A DNA stretch of 64,000 nt from a virus. The notes below the pieces were generated by a model that worked only from the letters and a program-made list of their open reading frames with translations, had not been told where the DNA came from and searched no databases. The first letter of the stretch is position 1, and every line of letters starts with the position of its first letter. The stretch is taken from positions 62,001 to 126,000 of the IMG/VR virus record IMGVR_UViG_3300031687_000001; one strand, 5' to 3'. Below, one piece after another: positions 33,299 to 44,217 of this stretch. The translations under genes were made by a program, and so were the position numbers.

Positions 33299-36200
33299 AT
33301 GGAAAATTATAAATCTAATAAACAAGAGCAAGCAGATCCTAAGAAGAGATCTGGTGATTACCCTGTAAATGAAATCAAATCTGTAAATAAGTTACCTACG
33401 CCATTTAAGACAGACCTTAACAAGAAATGGCTAGACGCAACATTTGATCAGATGATATCAAAAGGCGACATGGAAAATGTTGATGCATTTGTAGGCAATA
33501 TGTCTGGTAAGTCACTAATTCGTTATGATGATAATTATTTAAACACAAACAGCACAGCACATCAATTAGAACCTGGAATCATTACTACTGACGAATTAGA
33601 CAATGTTACACATACAATTTCAGTTAGTGATATCGCGAATAGTGTTGCAATGAACTTTGATGAATATAGTTATAATGCAGCATATAACTCTAATGCATAT
33701 GTATATGCGCCGCCTATCAACATAGACAAATTTGTAAATTTTGTTTCTTACTATTGGGCAGCAGAACTCCCAGTGTATGAATCAACCTTTTCGGTTGCTG
33801 GCGACGATAATCCGATAACAACTATCACTGGTGCACCACTAGGAACAATTACAGATAGTGAAAATACTGTTGAGTTGTTCAATGGATTGAAAATAAAATT
33901 CATTGGTTACGATGCTGCTATTGCAGATAATACATATTTAGTGACAGGCGTTGGTACTCGAATTAGTTTTAAATTACTAATAGATTCAACTGGCCAAAAG
34001 TTCTTCACGGATACTACTCCTTATAGTTATTCCATAGAATCGGTAGCACAAGTACATACTATTAAAGATTATATTGTAATAGATACATCTGACAATATTG
34101 CAAGTTCGTGGTCACGCGCAAACCACTGGGTACATAAGGACAGTATATTATATTTAGAAACACTAATTACTTCGTTTGTCGCACTAGATAGTTGTACTAT
34201 TGAAAACAGAGCGAAGCGTCCGATTATACAATTTGATACATTAATGCACATGACTGATCATGGTCATGCAAATTATGCAACTGATGTTGTGTTTAAAGGA
34301 CAAGTAGATTATGTACTGTCTGATTTAGACGCTACTGGGATTGCATTAGGTTCGCGTATTGCAACAGGGAATGGTATATACATCAAAGCAGCAGCCGATA
34401 TACTAACAGAAGTTGAACGCACATATACATTTACGGATGGAGATACATTCGTTACTTTAAACGATTCGTTGTCAGGAACTGGTGCATATACAAAAAGTGA
34501 TATGTATTACGATGGCGAAATTAAGTTAGCACAGAATAAAGCACTGCCAAACACAGCGCCATTATTTAAATTATGCGATCACGAAGGAACATCATTAAGT
34601 AGTTTCAATGGAAGTTCATTTGTAAGTAGCAAGGTGTTTTCATACAAAGTTGGCACTGGAACAGTTGATAGCGAATTGAATTTCGCAATCTCATATAAAG
34701 ATTCTGGCACTGGTGCAAACATTGTGTTTGAAAATAATCTATTCACAGAACGCTACACCTACTCAAGAGATATGGGACACGTTGCTGCTGAGATCCCAGG
34801 ATATTATTTCTTTGTTAAAGGAATGAACAATGCAAGTACATATATACCTAGTTCGTATTCAATGGGTGCTAAAGACAGTATTCAATTATTTGCAGAAGAC
34901 TCAATCATTACTGTTCCAGTTGGGTATGGTAATTGGAGAGTTGACAAAGAGTTCTTGGTATTTGAGCGAGATGGCAATATAACAACAACTGAAGTTTTAT
35001 CAGAAGGTGTATACAACCGAAGTAGAACAAATCAGCCAGAGTTGATATTGGGCAAAGATACATCATATGTGTTTCACGACATTACACCAGCAAAGGATTT
35101 AACATTCTACAATACTGATGGTAGTATATTCCCGACATCTGTTATTGGTGAAGAAATTACAGTCACATTGCCAGATGAAGTATCATTTGTACTTGAATTT
35201 GGTTCAGCATCTGATTCAGTATTGAACAGAGGTCGCATCATAACAAACCTATCACAGGATGAATTTTTTCATACTGTATATGTTAATGGAAGAAAATTGC
35301 CAGCATCTGAATATGATATCAATGAAACTACAATAGAGATAACAGATATCCAAGTCGCTGATGAGCAATCTAATTTTGCTACAATAGATGTGGAATATTA
35401 CAATAATGATACAACGCGCAGCAATGCTGAGCAAACTCAAATACCAGATGTTCATCTACATAATGCAAATAATGAGTTGGTAACAGAATTTACAATACAA
35501 GAGACATTATCACATTGGTTAAGTATCATAGAAAGCACGCCAGGATTTGTGGGCGATGCGTTTGGTGATAACAATTATCATAGCAGCATTATCGTTAAAT
35601 CATATGCTGGTGAAATATTTTTACATGATGATATAAGCATTATGCATGACTTGTGTTATGGAATTGATGAAATGAATATCGCAACAGCCTTATTTGAACA
35701 GGGAAGAGATTGGTGGTCATTTAAGCAGCGTGTCATGGCACAAACAAAACGCTTATATAAAACAAAACCATACAACGATGTTCGCGCATTGACCACAGAT
35801 GTAATAGATGCGATGACACAATCACATAAAGGAACAGCAGTTCATAAGAATTCAAATATGCTATACTCGCAACGATCACAGTATGTGGAAGTAGCATATA
35901 TTGCTGGTACTGTTGACTATCATTTGGGTATTACACTTAACAATGATGATTTCAGAAAAGATCATATGTATTTGTATTGCACAGATAACAGAGATGGTGA
36001 TAATATTGCAGTCACTCATCTATTAACATTGGGCAAAGATTATACTTTAGATGGTAGTAAGATAACATTAATTTCTATTCCAGTAGAATTCACAGATATC
36101 CAATTTACTTCTATCAGATCATATTATTATCAAATGGATGCCGATAGTAATGTACCAGCGAGTATGGCTAAACTTGGATTATCGCATACATATGTTCCTC

Positions 36201-39200
36201 AAGTGCTTTCTAATGAATTGATAGGACATGATGGAAGTGTGTATACATTAAAGGCGAATGCTGAATTAGCAAAAATTAATGACATTAACTTTGATCCAGT
36301 TGCGGCAGTATTGTACGACATAGAGACTCGTGTGTATAATGGAATGCGTAAGCAAGATTCGCATTATGCGAATAGTTTTGTCAAATATTTACCATCGCAA
36401 CATCGTGGTACTTGGTACACATTAAATAAAATAGACAACTACGTAGACAAATATTTTAAAGATTGGTACACAAAGACAGCACAAACTACATTAAATCCAG
36501 CAAACTATTTTGATGCACTTGATTCAACTACGTGGAATTATTCATCCATTTCAATCACAGAAGGTCATTTAAAATCTAACCTTCCGGGTCATTGGAAAGG
36601 TGCGTACAATGTATTGTTTGGTACAACGACACCTCACATCACACCTTGGCATATGCTAGGATATAGTGATAAGCCTTCATGGTGGGATGAAAACTATAGT
36701 TGGACTGATCCGACTAAACGAACAGCAATGTTAAGTGCATTCAACACTGGATTGGTTAGCGAACCATCTACACCAATAAAGCAAGATTTATATTTCGCAA
36801 GATACTACTGGGACTTCGCAACTAAAAGTCCTGTAACTGTTACTGGATTATTGGAAGATCCAGCAGTTGTATTGGGCACACCCACTGATCTCGATAAAGC
36901 AACACCATTTGTATTTGGCGATTGGGCACCAGTTGAGTTCGAATGGCGCAATAGTTCATTGGGTCATGCAGCGATGGTCGATGCAGTCGTTAAATTAAAT
37001 CCAACCAAAGCCTGGACAGACTTCTTTCAAACGAGTGTGCATGGATCATTTACAAACATCACTGGAATGAATATTGACAGATTCACCAAAGGATTGATCA
37101 CTACTACTATGATGTATGACAATACAAATAATAAGGCTGCGTATATAGATTCAATATCTGTGTTATCAAGTGACTCATCATTTGAGCCCGATACGGAGAT
37201 ATTAATAAGCGGCGGCGGCTTATATTACAAATCGACTGCAACCTTAGATTTCGATTTAAATTTTAAAATCATAGGTGTTACGTTAACATCTCGTGGAGGT
37301 AATTACCAAACTAAGCCAACGATTGAATTACGTTCAGCAACAGCAACAGCGAAACTTGCAGATAAAGAAACATATCCTGGATATGTGGCAGCGAAAGCAA
37401 CATTTAATGCGAATGTAAACCATGATGGTACCCAATATCGTCCTGGTATTAACCAAGTACAAACATCATATGCTCAGAGAAATTTCTTTGATGACGTCTT
37501 TACTACTAATTATATTCTCAGTGATACGAGATTACTGCAACAATTGGGTGGATTTACAGCACCTCATTTAATGAAGATTGAAACCGAAACTGGCTCCAAT
37601 GGCAAGTATACATTAAATCAACTGGATGCACCGTTGATAATGTATACTAGTTCGCCATCAGATGTTCATGTTGCATGTAATATTACTATTACAAAAAATG
37701 CAACAAGTTATACAGTAGATGGCATTACTAATCATAAGCAACAATTTAAATTCCTTGAACCACGTACATCAAATGTAAATGATCATATTAATATTAATTT
37801 GAATGATACTGCGACTATAAAGAAATACAAATATTTTTCAGATGTCGTATCTATTGCAGAATATGAAGCACAATTTGTTCGCATACAAGATGTATATAAC
37901 TTTATACGTGGTAACTATGCATACTTAGATAGTGTTGGTTATCAATTTGGAAAAACTGGAGATGGCAAAGCATTCAGTTTTGCTCAATGGGCGATCACCG
38001 CATCGGTAGATGATACATATATTATTCCCATTGACAGAAAAATATCATTTGCTAATACATCACATGTTGTGTTAGAATATAATACATTGCCTGGAAAGTT
38101 AAATTCCATTCTGAATGAAGGACGACATACAATTGAAGCATCTGATTTACTTATAAATCGAGATACTAATTCATTGACAGTTGAAACAAAGCCTGGCGTG
38201 ACTGCTATTGCTAGTATTGGTACTGCGATGGTAACACACGAACATGCGTTCCTATTCAATAATGTAACACAATTTAATGAAACCGTGTTTGATGATGTAA
38301 CCAATGTTAGACAACTGCGATTAAAATTGATTGGTCAGCGTACTCGCAACTGGACTGGTGCTAAGCAAGCGCCTGGATTCTTAGTTAGAGATAATACTAT
38401 AATGCAGAACTTTGATTCAACGGTTGAAGAGATTTCAAATTTCTACGATTTTAATGTAGATAAGTTCAATAAGCAAATTACCAAAGCAGAGAATTTGATG
38501 CTTAACAATGTTAACAGAGATTGGGTTTCAAGGTTAAGTTTATCAGATACAGCAGTTAGTAAGTTTTTTCAAGGAGTGATTAAGGCAAAAGGTACAAAGT
38601 CTGTAATACAATCTGTTGCGCGTAGTAAACTTATAAACGACGGCAGAAGTACGATTAACATAGATGAAGAATTTATGTTTAGACAGGGTAACTTTGGTGA
38701 TACAACCATAACCGAATCGACTGAAATCGAAATTACTCCATCTGATGTTGTGTTAAATCCATCTGTTATTGATTTTAGCAGCAGCGATATAGTGTTTGTT
38801 AATAAGGTAAACGCGCCTATATTTGACGTGAAATCATATGAAGAAAATGTAACTACATTATTAACAGCAGGCGATTTGCTTGACACCGAAGCAGACAATG
38901 TTATATATAATATATCTGAGTTGGAAACGTTATTTGATGCAACGAGCGATTACGCCAACATAGACACATGGAATAATTCAACATCATATAAGTTTGGCAA
39001 TGAAGTAAGACTTGATGGAAACTTATGGAATTGCAATGTAGATTATATTGGATTAAGTAATACGCCATCTGATTTGGCATACGTTGGAACTGTGAACAAT
39101 CCAATATTCCCTCACCGCAATGTAACAGATGATCTAACGACACCATCTGCGTCTATTGACGGAGTCGATATTTGGTTTAATAAAACTCAGTTTGTGTACG

Positions 39201-42200
39201 ACTCTATAGTTGCAGAAAGTATAGCAAGTCCCTCTGTTTTATCACCAAGTACTGTTATCGTTGATGGATTTTCAATTGATCTAATAAGTAATGCATTGGT
39301 TACAGTTATCGATACAGATTCGTATCATGAAGGAAATCCATACTCAGTGACTGCGGTCAATCCGTCATCACTAGATGTTACTGGGTTGACGTTGGACATC
39401 AATGCTACTATCGTTAATTTAGAAGACTATGGTACTTACGTTGAAACATTGACGCCAGGAACTGATACGACTGAATCATTTAATGCAACAGTTGCACCTG
39501 TTTCGAGTATAACGCTAACAAGTATTATGACAGCCCATCACGTAGGTACGATTGATGTAGTGTCAGGCGGAATAACATCGCCATATACACTTGCGACATC
39601 TGATTATACATATGATTCCAATACTCAAGTAATTACATTTAACACGCCCATCGCTGATGGAGATGATGCAGATGGGTTTGTAGATATAACTGTTAATCTT
39701 TTAGGATTCTCATCTGTTTATACAATGGACAAACCGCAATTAAAATTAGCAATTAGTTCAGTGGCAAATGTAACTGGCGTAGATAACGAACAAGATGCTC
39801 TAAGAGTATCGATCTTATATGATGCTGCCGGAGATATCAATGCACAATTAATTATTGCTTATACAACTGGGTTATCTGAATTTGGTATACTTACTGGTAC
39901 ATATAACGCCACCACTACCCAAGAAATTCAAAGTCAATCAATGGACGAAACGTATATAGCAGCAGTAATCGATGCTGCACTATCGGCTGCGTATAATGTA
40001 ACGGTTGTTTCCAATAAAGTAAAAATAGAAAAAGTAGCAACTGCTTCGTTCACCCAATTAACTACATTAGAAATAGATGGTGAAGCAAATTCGACTTTAT
40101 TATTCCCATCGACCACTACGTCATCTGGTGCACTTGCGAATGTTGTTAGTGACGCACAAGATGCGGTGGATTTTATTAATACCGCATTACTTGCAGCATC
40201 TATATCTAACGTAACCGCATCGGTTATTGGAAACCGAGTGAGCATAGTGTCTACCAACACAGAAATTAATTTAGGTAACAGAGAACTTAATACACTTGCT
40301 GGTCTTGAGACTGGCATATATTATTCTTCAACCGACGTTACTGTAAATGTATTTGACGAAGATGATTGGATTAATATTTCCGACGAAGATGAAGCATTAT
40401 TTAATATCTGGATGCCTGATGATAACGAATTCATCAATGGTTCTACTGGAACAATACCAAGCAAATTCTTTAGTTGGAATGTGTTACAAGTTCAGCAATT
40501 TGGATACCATGCAAGTATAACTGCGGGCACTGATACAGATGATGGCAATGATGCGCAGGTTTCATTGAATGCAGCACACAATGTGGAAGTTGGTGATTAC
40601 ATTATGTTAGTTAATACAACCACGACACCTAATATTGATGGCATCCACCGTGTTACTAAACTAGGAAATATAGCACAGCCTGGAATGTTCTACATTGATA
40701 GATTTATTGAATTAGATGGTCCAAGTGAATCTGTATTCGTATTACGTTCAGCGAGATTTAATCGTCTTATTGATATCAATGAAACACTAGTGCAATCGAC
40801 TCCATTGTTATATAACTGGAATGTAGGCGACTTAGTTTGGTCTACGACTGACAGTGTCAGTGGCGATGCAGCGACACAGGTATATAAATTTAATGGAACT
40901 GCGTTTGTATTAACTAGAGAGAATAGCACACGTGTAACTAACGCAGGGATTGCGAATGTATTAATTTACGATGGAGAATCAGAACAAACTATTAATGAAA
41001 TGGAAATTTTTGATCCGTTGCGAGGAATTATACCCGGCGTAGCAGACAAAGAATTGGATTTCAAAACACCTGTAGATTTTGCAGTATATAATACATCTAC
41101 TGATATAGCATATAATATAGATGAACGTAACTCATGGGGCAAAGCAGAAATAGGTAGAACTTGGTGGGATACTAGTAAAGTAAGATATTATGATTATGAG
41201 CAAGGTGACAACGCATATCGTGCTAAAATGTGGGGCAAGCAATTCCCTAATTCTAGCATTGATGTATACGAATGGACAAAGAGTTCTGTTCATCCAGAAG
41301 AATGGAACGAAGCAGTTATCAATAGCACAGTGCAATATGGTGTAGAAGCAACTGGAGAAGTATATAGTGTATTTGATAAAACACTTAACGAAAACTTATA
41401 TTACTTCGCGACATTAGATGAATGGAATGATAAACTCAAGAAGTATGATGTTACATATTATTTCTGGGTTAAGAACAAAACAAATACAGAAGGTAATCAT
41501 TCATTGTCTGTGAAGCAGATTGCAAGCATCATATCTAATCCAACTGATAATGGTATCGCATGGTGCGCTGCTATAGACGACAATGCTATGATTGTTAACA
41601 ATGTGAAATATATGATCAATGACAAGAGTAGTGTATTGCAAATTAATATGAAATCTGATACTATTGCAGCAACGCACAGTGAATCATCGCATACTAATTG
41701 GACAGCAATCAAAGAAAACATTGACAACATTCCAGAATATTGGTATATTGGTTTGCGTGATAACTTGACTGAAGAAGTAATTAAAACAGAACACTATAGT
41801 TTGCTCACGCCAGCGAATGAATCAACTGTGGGACAACCATTGCCATCTATGAAATTACATGAATATAACCGCTATGGTGATGATCGTGGATTGAGTTTTG
41901 ATGGTAAGGTATATTCTCAAGGTTGGTTTAAAGATACATGGAATGCTCGCAGAGAAGCAATCGTTGCTATCAACGCATTATTAAAGCAACAAAATTTGAT
42001 TCAAGAGTTTACTGGTCAGTGGGATAGAACTATTGGTTCAATTATAGATCCGAACGGTATTAACTTGGACATGAATACTCTTTGGGATTATACAAATTTC
42101 GTACACGAAAGTAGAAACACGGGAAATCAGCCCACCATTGAAGTGACATCTTATTCTGAACTTTCGCAAATTGACACAGATATACACTCAATAGCATCAT

Positions 42201-43597
42201 TTAATATCGAAGGTGATATACATCAAATGGACGAAAGTGAGATATTCGAATGGATCGATAACGAATGGCTTCTTGTCGAAAAGAGAAATGGAACGATCGC
42301 ATTCAATGATATTGTATATAATAAGAATTTATTTAATGGATGGGATGGCGATAACGGATTTGACGGCAGCAACTGGGATTCTAATCCAGCAGCATACATG
42401 CAGCATATAATATATGCATGTCGAAATGATTTGTTTATAGAAGAGCATATTAAAAACTTCAATAAACTATTTTTTGCTGTAGTGAAATTTGCAGTATCGG
42501 AACATGATATGGTTGATTGGGTTTACAAGACTACATATGTTCATCTTAATATATCTACCAATATAGAAACTGGTCCGAACAAACTTACAAAGTATAATCG
42601 TTCAGTACTTAATGAAATTTCTGGTTATATAAATACTGTAAAGCCATACCATACAAAAATCAAGAGTGTAGTAGAATCTTATAACGCACAAGACAATGTA
42701 TCTGTATCAATGGAAGAACTTGATAGAAAGATAAAAATCACAATGGAAACTTTTGAATTATTAGATCATGCTCAGTATGATTATGAAAATCCAATCATTA
42801 CTTCTAGTTTCTCTACTACACCAACTGATATAGTTGATGGTGGGTCTTTTACAGATACGCCAACTGATGTGATTAACAGCATTGAGTTCATTAGTCCTAC
42901 TAATTTAAATAATGTATATAATGAGCATCGTCGTTCTAATGTAGCACCTACATTTAATGAATCATTGTCTGTTAAAGCGATTACACATCCAGGCTGGCAC
43001 GAATTTACTGATTACTTAGAAGACGATCGTGTATTCGTTGATGGCGTCTATTACACCGCTACGGAAGATCACACAAGCGGAGACGACTGGACTGAAGCAG
43101 ATTATTGGTCTATTGATATATCTCAAGCGACAGACGACCGAACCAGAACATACGCATATATACAAGACAATTGGTTGAATACAGCAGCATTTAGTCTACG
43201 AGAAGATCGTGAATCTACCATTACTACTGATATGACATATAACGCAATTAGCATCACACTTGCTACTGGTGGTGGTGTTAAATTCAATGCACTGGGTGGA
43301 TTCGCATATATCGATGGCGAAATCATTCAGTACACTCAGGCGAGTGGTGATACATTAAATAATATCACGCGTGCAATGTATGGAACTATAAATAGAACAC
43401 ATAGTGCTAGCACAGTGATTATAGATGTAACTAACGAACAATTAGATATATTCAAAACATTGAAGACTTTCGTAGTCAATGGACAATATGGCACGAGTCA
43501 ACGATTTGATTACATTACGGGCGAGAGTATACTTGATATCACCGCCAAAGATATTGAATCACATGAATTACAAGCAAGTGGAAAGGGCGTAAGTTAA
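33299..43597 (+). CDS. Giant baseplate wedge/structural protein, gp7-like position (3432 aa)
   Basis: A single open frame of 10.3 kb. The N-terminus (NKKWLDATFDQMISKGDMEN, VDAFVGN, HQLEPGIIT) matches the large wedge-type proteins that follow gp6 in marine T4-like phages. VNFVSYYWA and many beta-rich modules follow, including a strand-NG-x-L-P-x-x-Y module (TVYVNGRKLPASEYDI). Acidic Ala/Thr/Val repeats lie around 2000-2400, and IDGEIIQYTQASGD near the end recalls fibre domains (IDGEIIxYT). T4 gp7 has 1032 aa; this is over three times larger and may combine the wedge with peripheral baseplate parts such as gp8 or gp10. No internal frameshift is seen. AAGG precedes the ATG. Confidence 0.7.
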   Translation: MENYKSNKQEQADPKKRSGDYPVNEIKSVNKLPTPFKTDLNKKWLDATFDQMISKGDMENVDAFVGNMSGKSLIRYDDNYLNTNSTAHQLEPGIITTDELDNVTHTISVSDIANSVAMNFDEYSYNAAYNSNAYVYAPPINIDKFVNFVSYYWAAELPVYESTFSVAGDDNPITTITGAPLGTITDSENTVELFNGLKIKFIGYDAAIADNTYLVTGVGTRISFKLLIDSTGQKFFTDTTPYSYSIESVAQVHTIKDYIVIDTSDNIASSWSRANHWVHKDSILYLETLITSFVALDSCTIENRAKRPIIQFDTLMHMTDHGHANYATDVVFKGQVDYVLSDLDATGIALGSRIATGNGIYIKAAADILTEVERTYTFTDGDTFVTLNDSLSGTGAYTKSDMYYDGEIKLAQNKALPNTAPLFKLCDHEGTSLSSFNGSSFVSSKVFSYKVGTGTVDSELNFAISYKDSGTGANIVFENNLFTERYTYSRDMGHVAAEIPGYYFFVKGMNNASTYIPSSYSMGAKDSIQLFAEDSIITVPVGYGNWRVDKEFLVFERDGNITTTEVLSEGVYNRSRTNQPELILGKDTSYVFHDITPAKDLTFYNTDGSIFPTSVIGEEITVTLPDEVSFVLEFGSASDSVLNRGRIITNLSQDEFFHTVYVNGRKLPASEYDINETTIEITDIQVADEQSNFATIDVEYYNNDTTRSNAEQTQIPDVHLHNANNELVTEFTIQETLSHWLSIIESTPGFVGDAFGDNNYHSSIIVKSYAGEIFLHDDISIMHDLCYGIDEMNIATALFEQGRDWWSFKQRVMAQTKRLYKTKPYNDVRALTTDVIDAMTQSHKGTAVHKNSNMLYSQRSQYVEVAYIAGTVDYHLGITLNNDDFRKDHMYLYCTDNRDGDNIAVTHLLTLGKDYTLDGSKITLISIPVEFTDIQFTSIRSYYYQMDADSNVPASMAKLGLSHTYVPQVLSNELIGHDGSVYTLKANAELAKINDINFDPVAAVLYDIETRVYNGMRKQDSHYANSFVKYLPSQHRGTWYTLNKIDNYVDKYFKDWYTKTAQTTLNPANYFDALDSTTWNYSSISITEGHLKSNLPGHWKGAYNVLFGTTTPHITPWHMLGYSDKPSWWDENYSWTDPTKRTAMLSAFNTGLVSEPSTPIKQDLYFARYYWDFATKSPVTVTGLLEDPAVVLGTPTDLDKATPFVFGDWAPVEFEWRNSSLGHAAMVDAVVKLNPTKAWTDFFQTSVHGSFTNITGMNIDRFTKGLITTTMMYDNTNNKAAYIDSISVLSSDSSFEPDTEILISGGGLYYKSTATLDFDLNFKIIGVTLTSRGGNYQTKPTIELRSATATAKLADKETYPGYVAAKATFNANVNHDGTQYRPGINQVQTSYAQRNFFDDVFTTNYILSDTRLLQQLGGFTAPHLMKIETETGSNGKYTLNQLDAPLIMYTSSPSDVHVACNITITKNATSYTVDGITNHKQQFKFLEPRTSNVNDHININLNDTATIKKYKYFSDVVSIAEYEAQFVRIQDVYNFIRGNYAYLDSVGYQFGKTGDGKAFSFAQWAITASVDDTYIIPIDRKISFANTSHVVLEYNTLPGKLNSILNEGRHTIEASDLLINRDTNSLTVETKPGVTAIASIGTAMVTHEHAFLFNNVTQFNETVFDDVTNVRQLRLKLIGQRTRNWTGAKQAPGFLVRDNTIMQNFDSTVEEISNFYDFNVDKFNKQITKAENLMLNNVNRDWVSRLSLSDTAVSKFFQGVIKAKGTKSVIQSVARSKLINDGRSTINIDEEFMFRQGNFGDTTITESTEIEITPSDVVLNPSVIDFSSSDIVFVNKVNAPIFDVKSYEENVTTLLTAGDLLDTEADNVIYNISELETLFDATSDYANIDTWNNSTSYKFGNEVRLDGNLWNCNVDYIGLSNTPSDLAYVGTVNNPIFPHRNVTDDLTTPSASIDGVDIWFNKTQFVYDSIVAESIASPSVLSPSTVIVDGFSIDLISNALVTVIDTDSYHEGNPYSVTAVNPSSLDVTGLTLDINATIVNLEDYGTYVETLTPGTDTTESFNATVAPVSSITLTSIMTAHHVGTIDVVSGGITSPYTLATSDYTYDSNTQVITFNTPIADGDDADGFVDITVNLLGFSSVYTMDKPQLKLAISSVANVTGVDNEQDALRVSILYDAAGDINAQLIIAYTTGLSEFGILTGTYNATTTQEIQSQSMDETYIAAVIDAALSAAYNVTVVSNKVKIEKVATASFTQLTTLEIDGEANSTLLFPSTTTSSGALANVVSDAQDAVDFINTALLAASISNVTASVIGNRVSIVSTNTEINLGNRELNTLAGLETGIYYSSTDVTVNVFDEDDWINISDEDEALFNIWMPDDNEFINGSTGTIPSKFFSWNVLQVQQFGYHASITAGTDTDDGNDAQVSLNAAHNVEVGDYIMLVNTTTTPNIDGIHRVTKLGNIAQPGMFYIDRFIELDGPSESVFVLRSARFNRLIDINETLVQSTPLLYNWNVGDLVWSTTDSVSGDAATQVYKFNGTAFVLTRENSTRVTNAGIANVLIYDGESEQTINEMEIFDPLRGIIPGVADKELDFKTPVDFAVYNTSTDIAYNIDERNSWGKAEIGRTWWDTSKVRYYDYEQGDNAYRAKMWGKQFPNSSIDVYEWTKSSVHPEEWNEAVINSTVQYGVEATGEVYSVFDKTLNENLYYFATLDEWNDKLKKYDVTYYFWVKNKTNTEGNHSLSVKQIASIISNPTDNGIAWCAAIDDNAMIVNNVKYMINDKSSVLQINMKSDTIAATHSESSHTNWTAIKENIDNIPEYWYIGLRDNLTEEVIKTEHYSLLTPANESTVGQPLPSMKLHEYNRYGDDRGLSFDGKVYSQGWFKDTWNARREAIVAINALLKQQNLIQEFTGQWDRTIGSIIDPNGINLDMNTLWDYTNFVHESRNTGNQPTIEVTSYSELSQIDTDIHSIASFNIEGDIHQMDESEIFEWIDNEWLLVEKRNGTIAFNDIVYNKNLFNGWDGDNGFDGSNWDSNPAAYMQHIIYACRNDLFIEEHIKNFNKLFFAVVKFAVSEHDMVDWVYKTTYVHLNISTNIETGPNKLTKYNRSVLNEISGYINTVKPYHTKIKSVVESYNAQDNVSVSMEELDRKIKITMETFELLDHAQYDYENPIITSSFSTTPTDIVDGGSFTDTPTDVINSIEFISPTNLNNVYNEHRRSNVAPTFNESLSVKAITHPGWHEFTDYLEDDRVFVDGVYYTATEDHTSGDDWTEADYWSIDISQATDDRTRTYAYIQDNWLNTAAFSLREDRESTITTDMTYNAISITLATGGGVKFNALGGFAYIDGEIIQYTQASGDTLNNITRAMYGTINRTHSASTVIIDVTNEQLDIFKTLKTFVVNGQYGTSQRFDYITGESILDITAKDIESHELQASGKGVS

Positions 43598-43601
43598 TTA
43601 T

Positions 43602-43609
43602 GCTAAATA
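43602..43609 (+). promoter_or_regulatory. Late-type box GCTAAATA before the fibre genes
   Basis: GCTAAATA lies 18 nt before the ATG at 43628. The predicted 13-nt leader begins at ACGGAG, just enough for ribosome binding. Confidence 0.45.
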
Positions 43610-43627
43610 CAGTAACGGAGAATTTTA

Positions 43628-44215
43628 ATGAAACAAATTGTTGATGACAACTCAATGCTAGGAATGGACGGACATGTTCTGATTAGAGACATTGATACAG
43701 GCGAAGTATTATTAAACAAGCACAATGCAATTAACTTTTATAATATGTCAATTGCATTGGCACATTTATTAGCAAATAAAGAAGACGATGGTTTTGGTAA
43801 TTTTAATATCGCAAAATTGGCACTAGGTAATGGCGGCACACAGATAGATGGTAGCGGCAATGTATTCTACAAGACACCCAATGTTGGGACGACGAGTAGT
43901 GAATTATACGCAGAAACTCATGCTAAAGACGTGCAACCTATCGCACCAGATGTTACAAATCAGGTAGATGTAACTACACATGCTGGTCAAGTATATAGTG
44001 ATGTTGTTGTAACCGCGACCTTAGAGTATGCAGAACCAGCAGGTCAGAATCTAATTGATAATGACACGGGTGCTGGTGCATATGTATTTGATGAAATGGG
44101 ATTGAAGACTGCTTCTGGTAAGTACTTAACGCATTTGATCTTCCACCCAATTGAGAAATCAGCAAACAGAAAGTTAGAAATCATATACACAATACGAATC
44201 ACGGCGGGGGTTTAA
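43628..44215 (+). CDS. Virion structural protein, 195 aa
   Basis: The N-terminal part GHVLIRDIDTGEVLLNKHNAI resembles phage structural proteins with the pattern G-x-hydrophobic-x-I-x-D-x-x-TGE-V-L-x-x-x-NAI. The rest is beta-rich (VYSDVVVTATLEYAEPAG, TAGV end) without catalytic features. It is the first of three closely spaced genes (2-nt gaps) that end the late plus-strand structural module. A baseplate-fibre junction role is inferred from position only. Confidence 0.55.
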   Translation: MKQIVDDNSMLGMDGHVLIRDIDTGEVLLNKHNAINFYNMSIALAHLLANKEDDGFGNFNIAKLALGNGGTQIDGSGNVFYKTPNVGTTSSELYAETHAKDVQPIAPDVTNQVDVTTHAGQVYSDVVVTATLEYAEPAGQNLIDNDTGAGAYVFDEMGLKTASGKYLTHLIFHPIEKSANRKLEIIYTIRITAGV

Positions 44216-44217
44216 TC

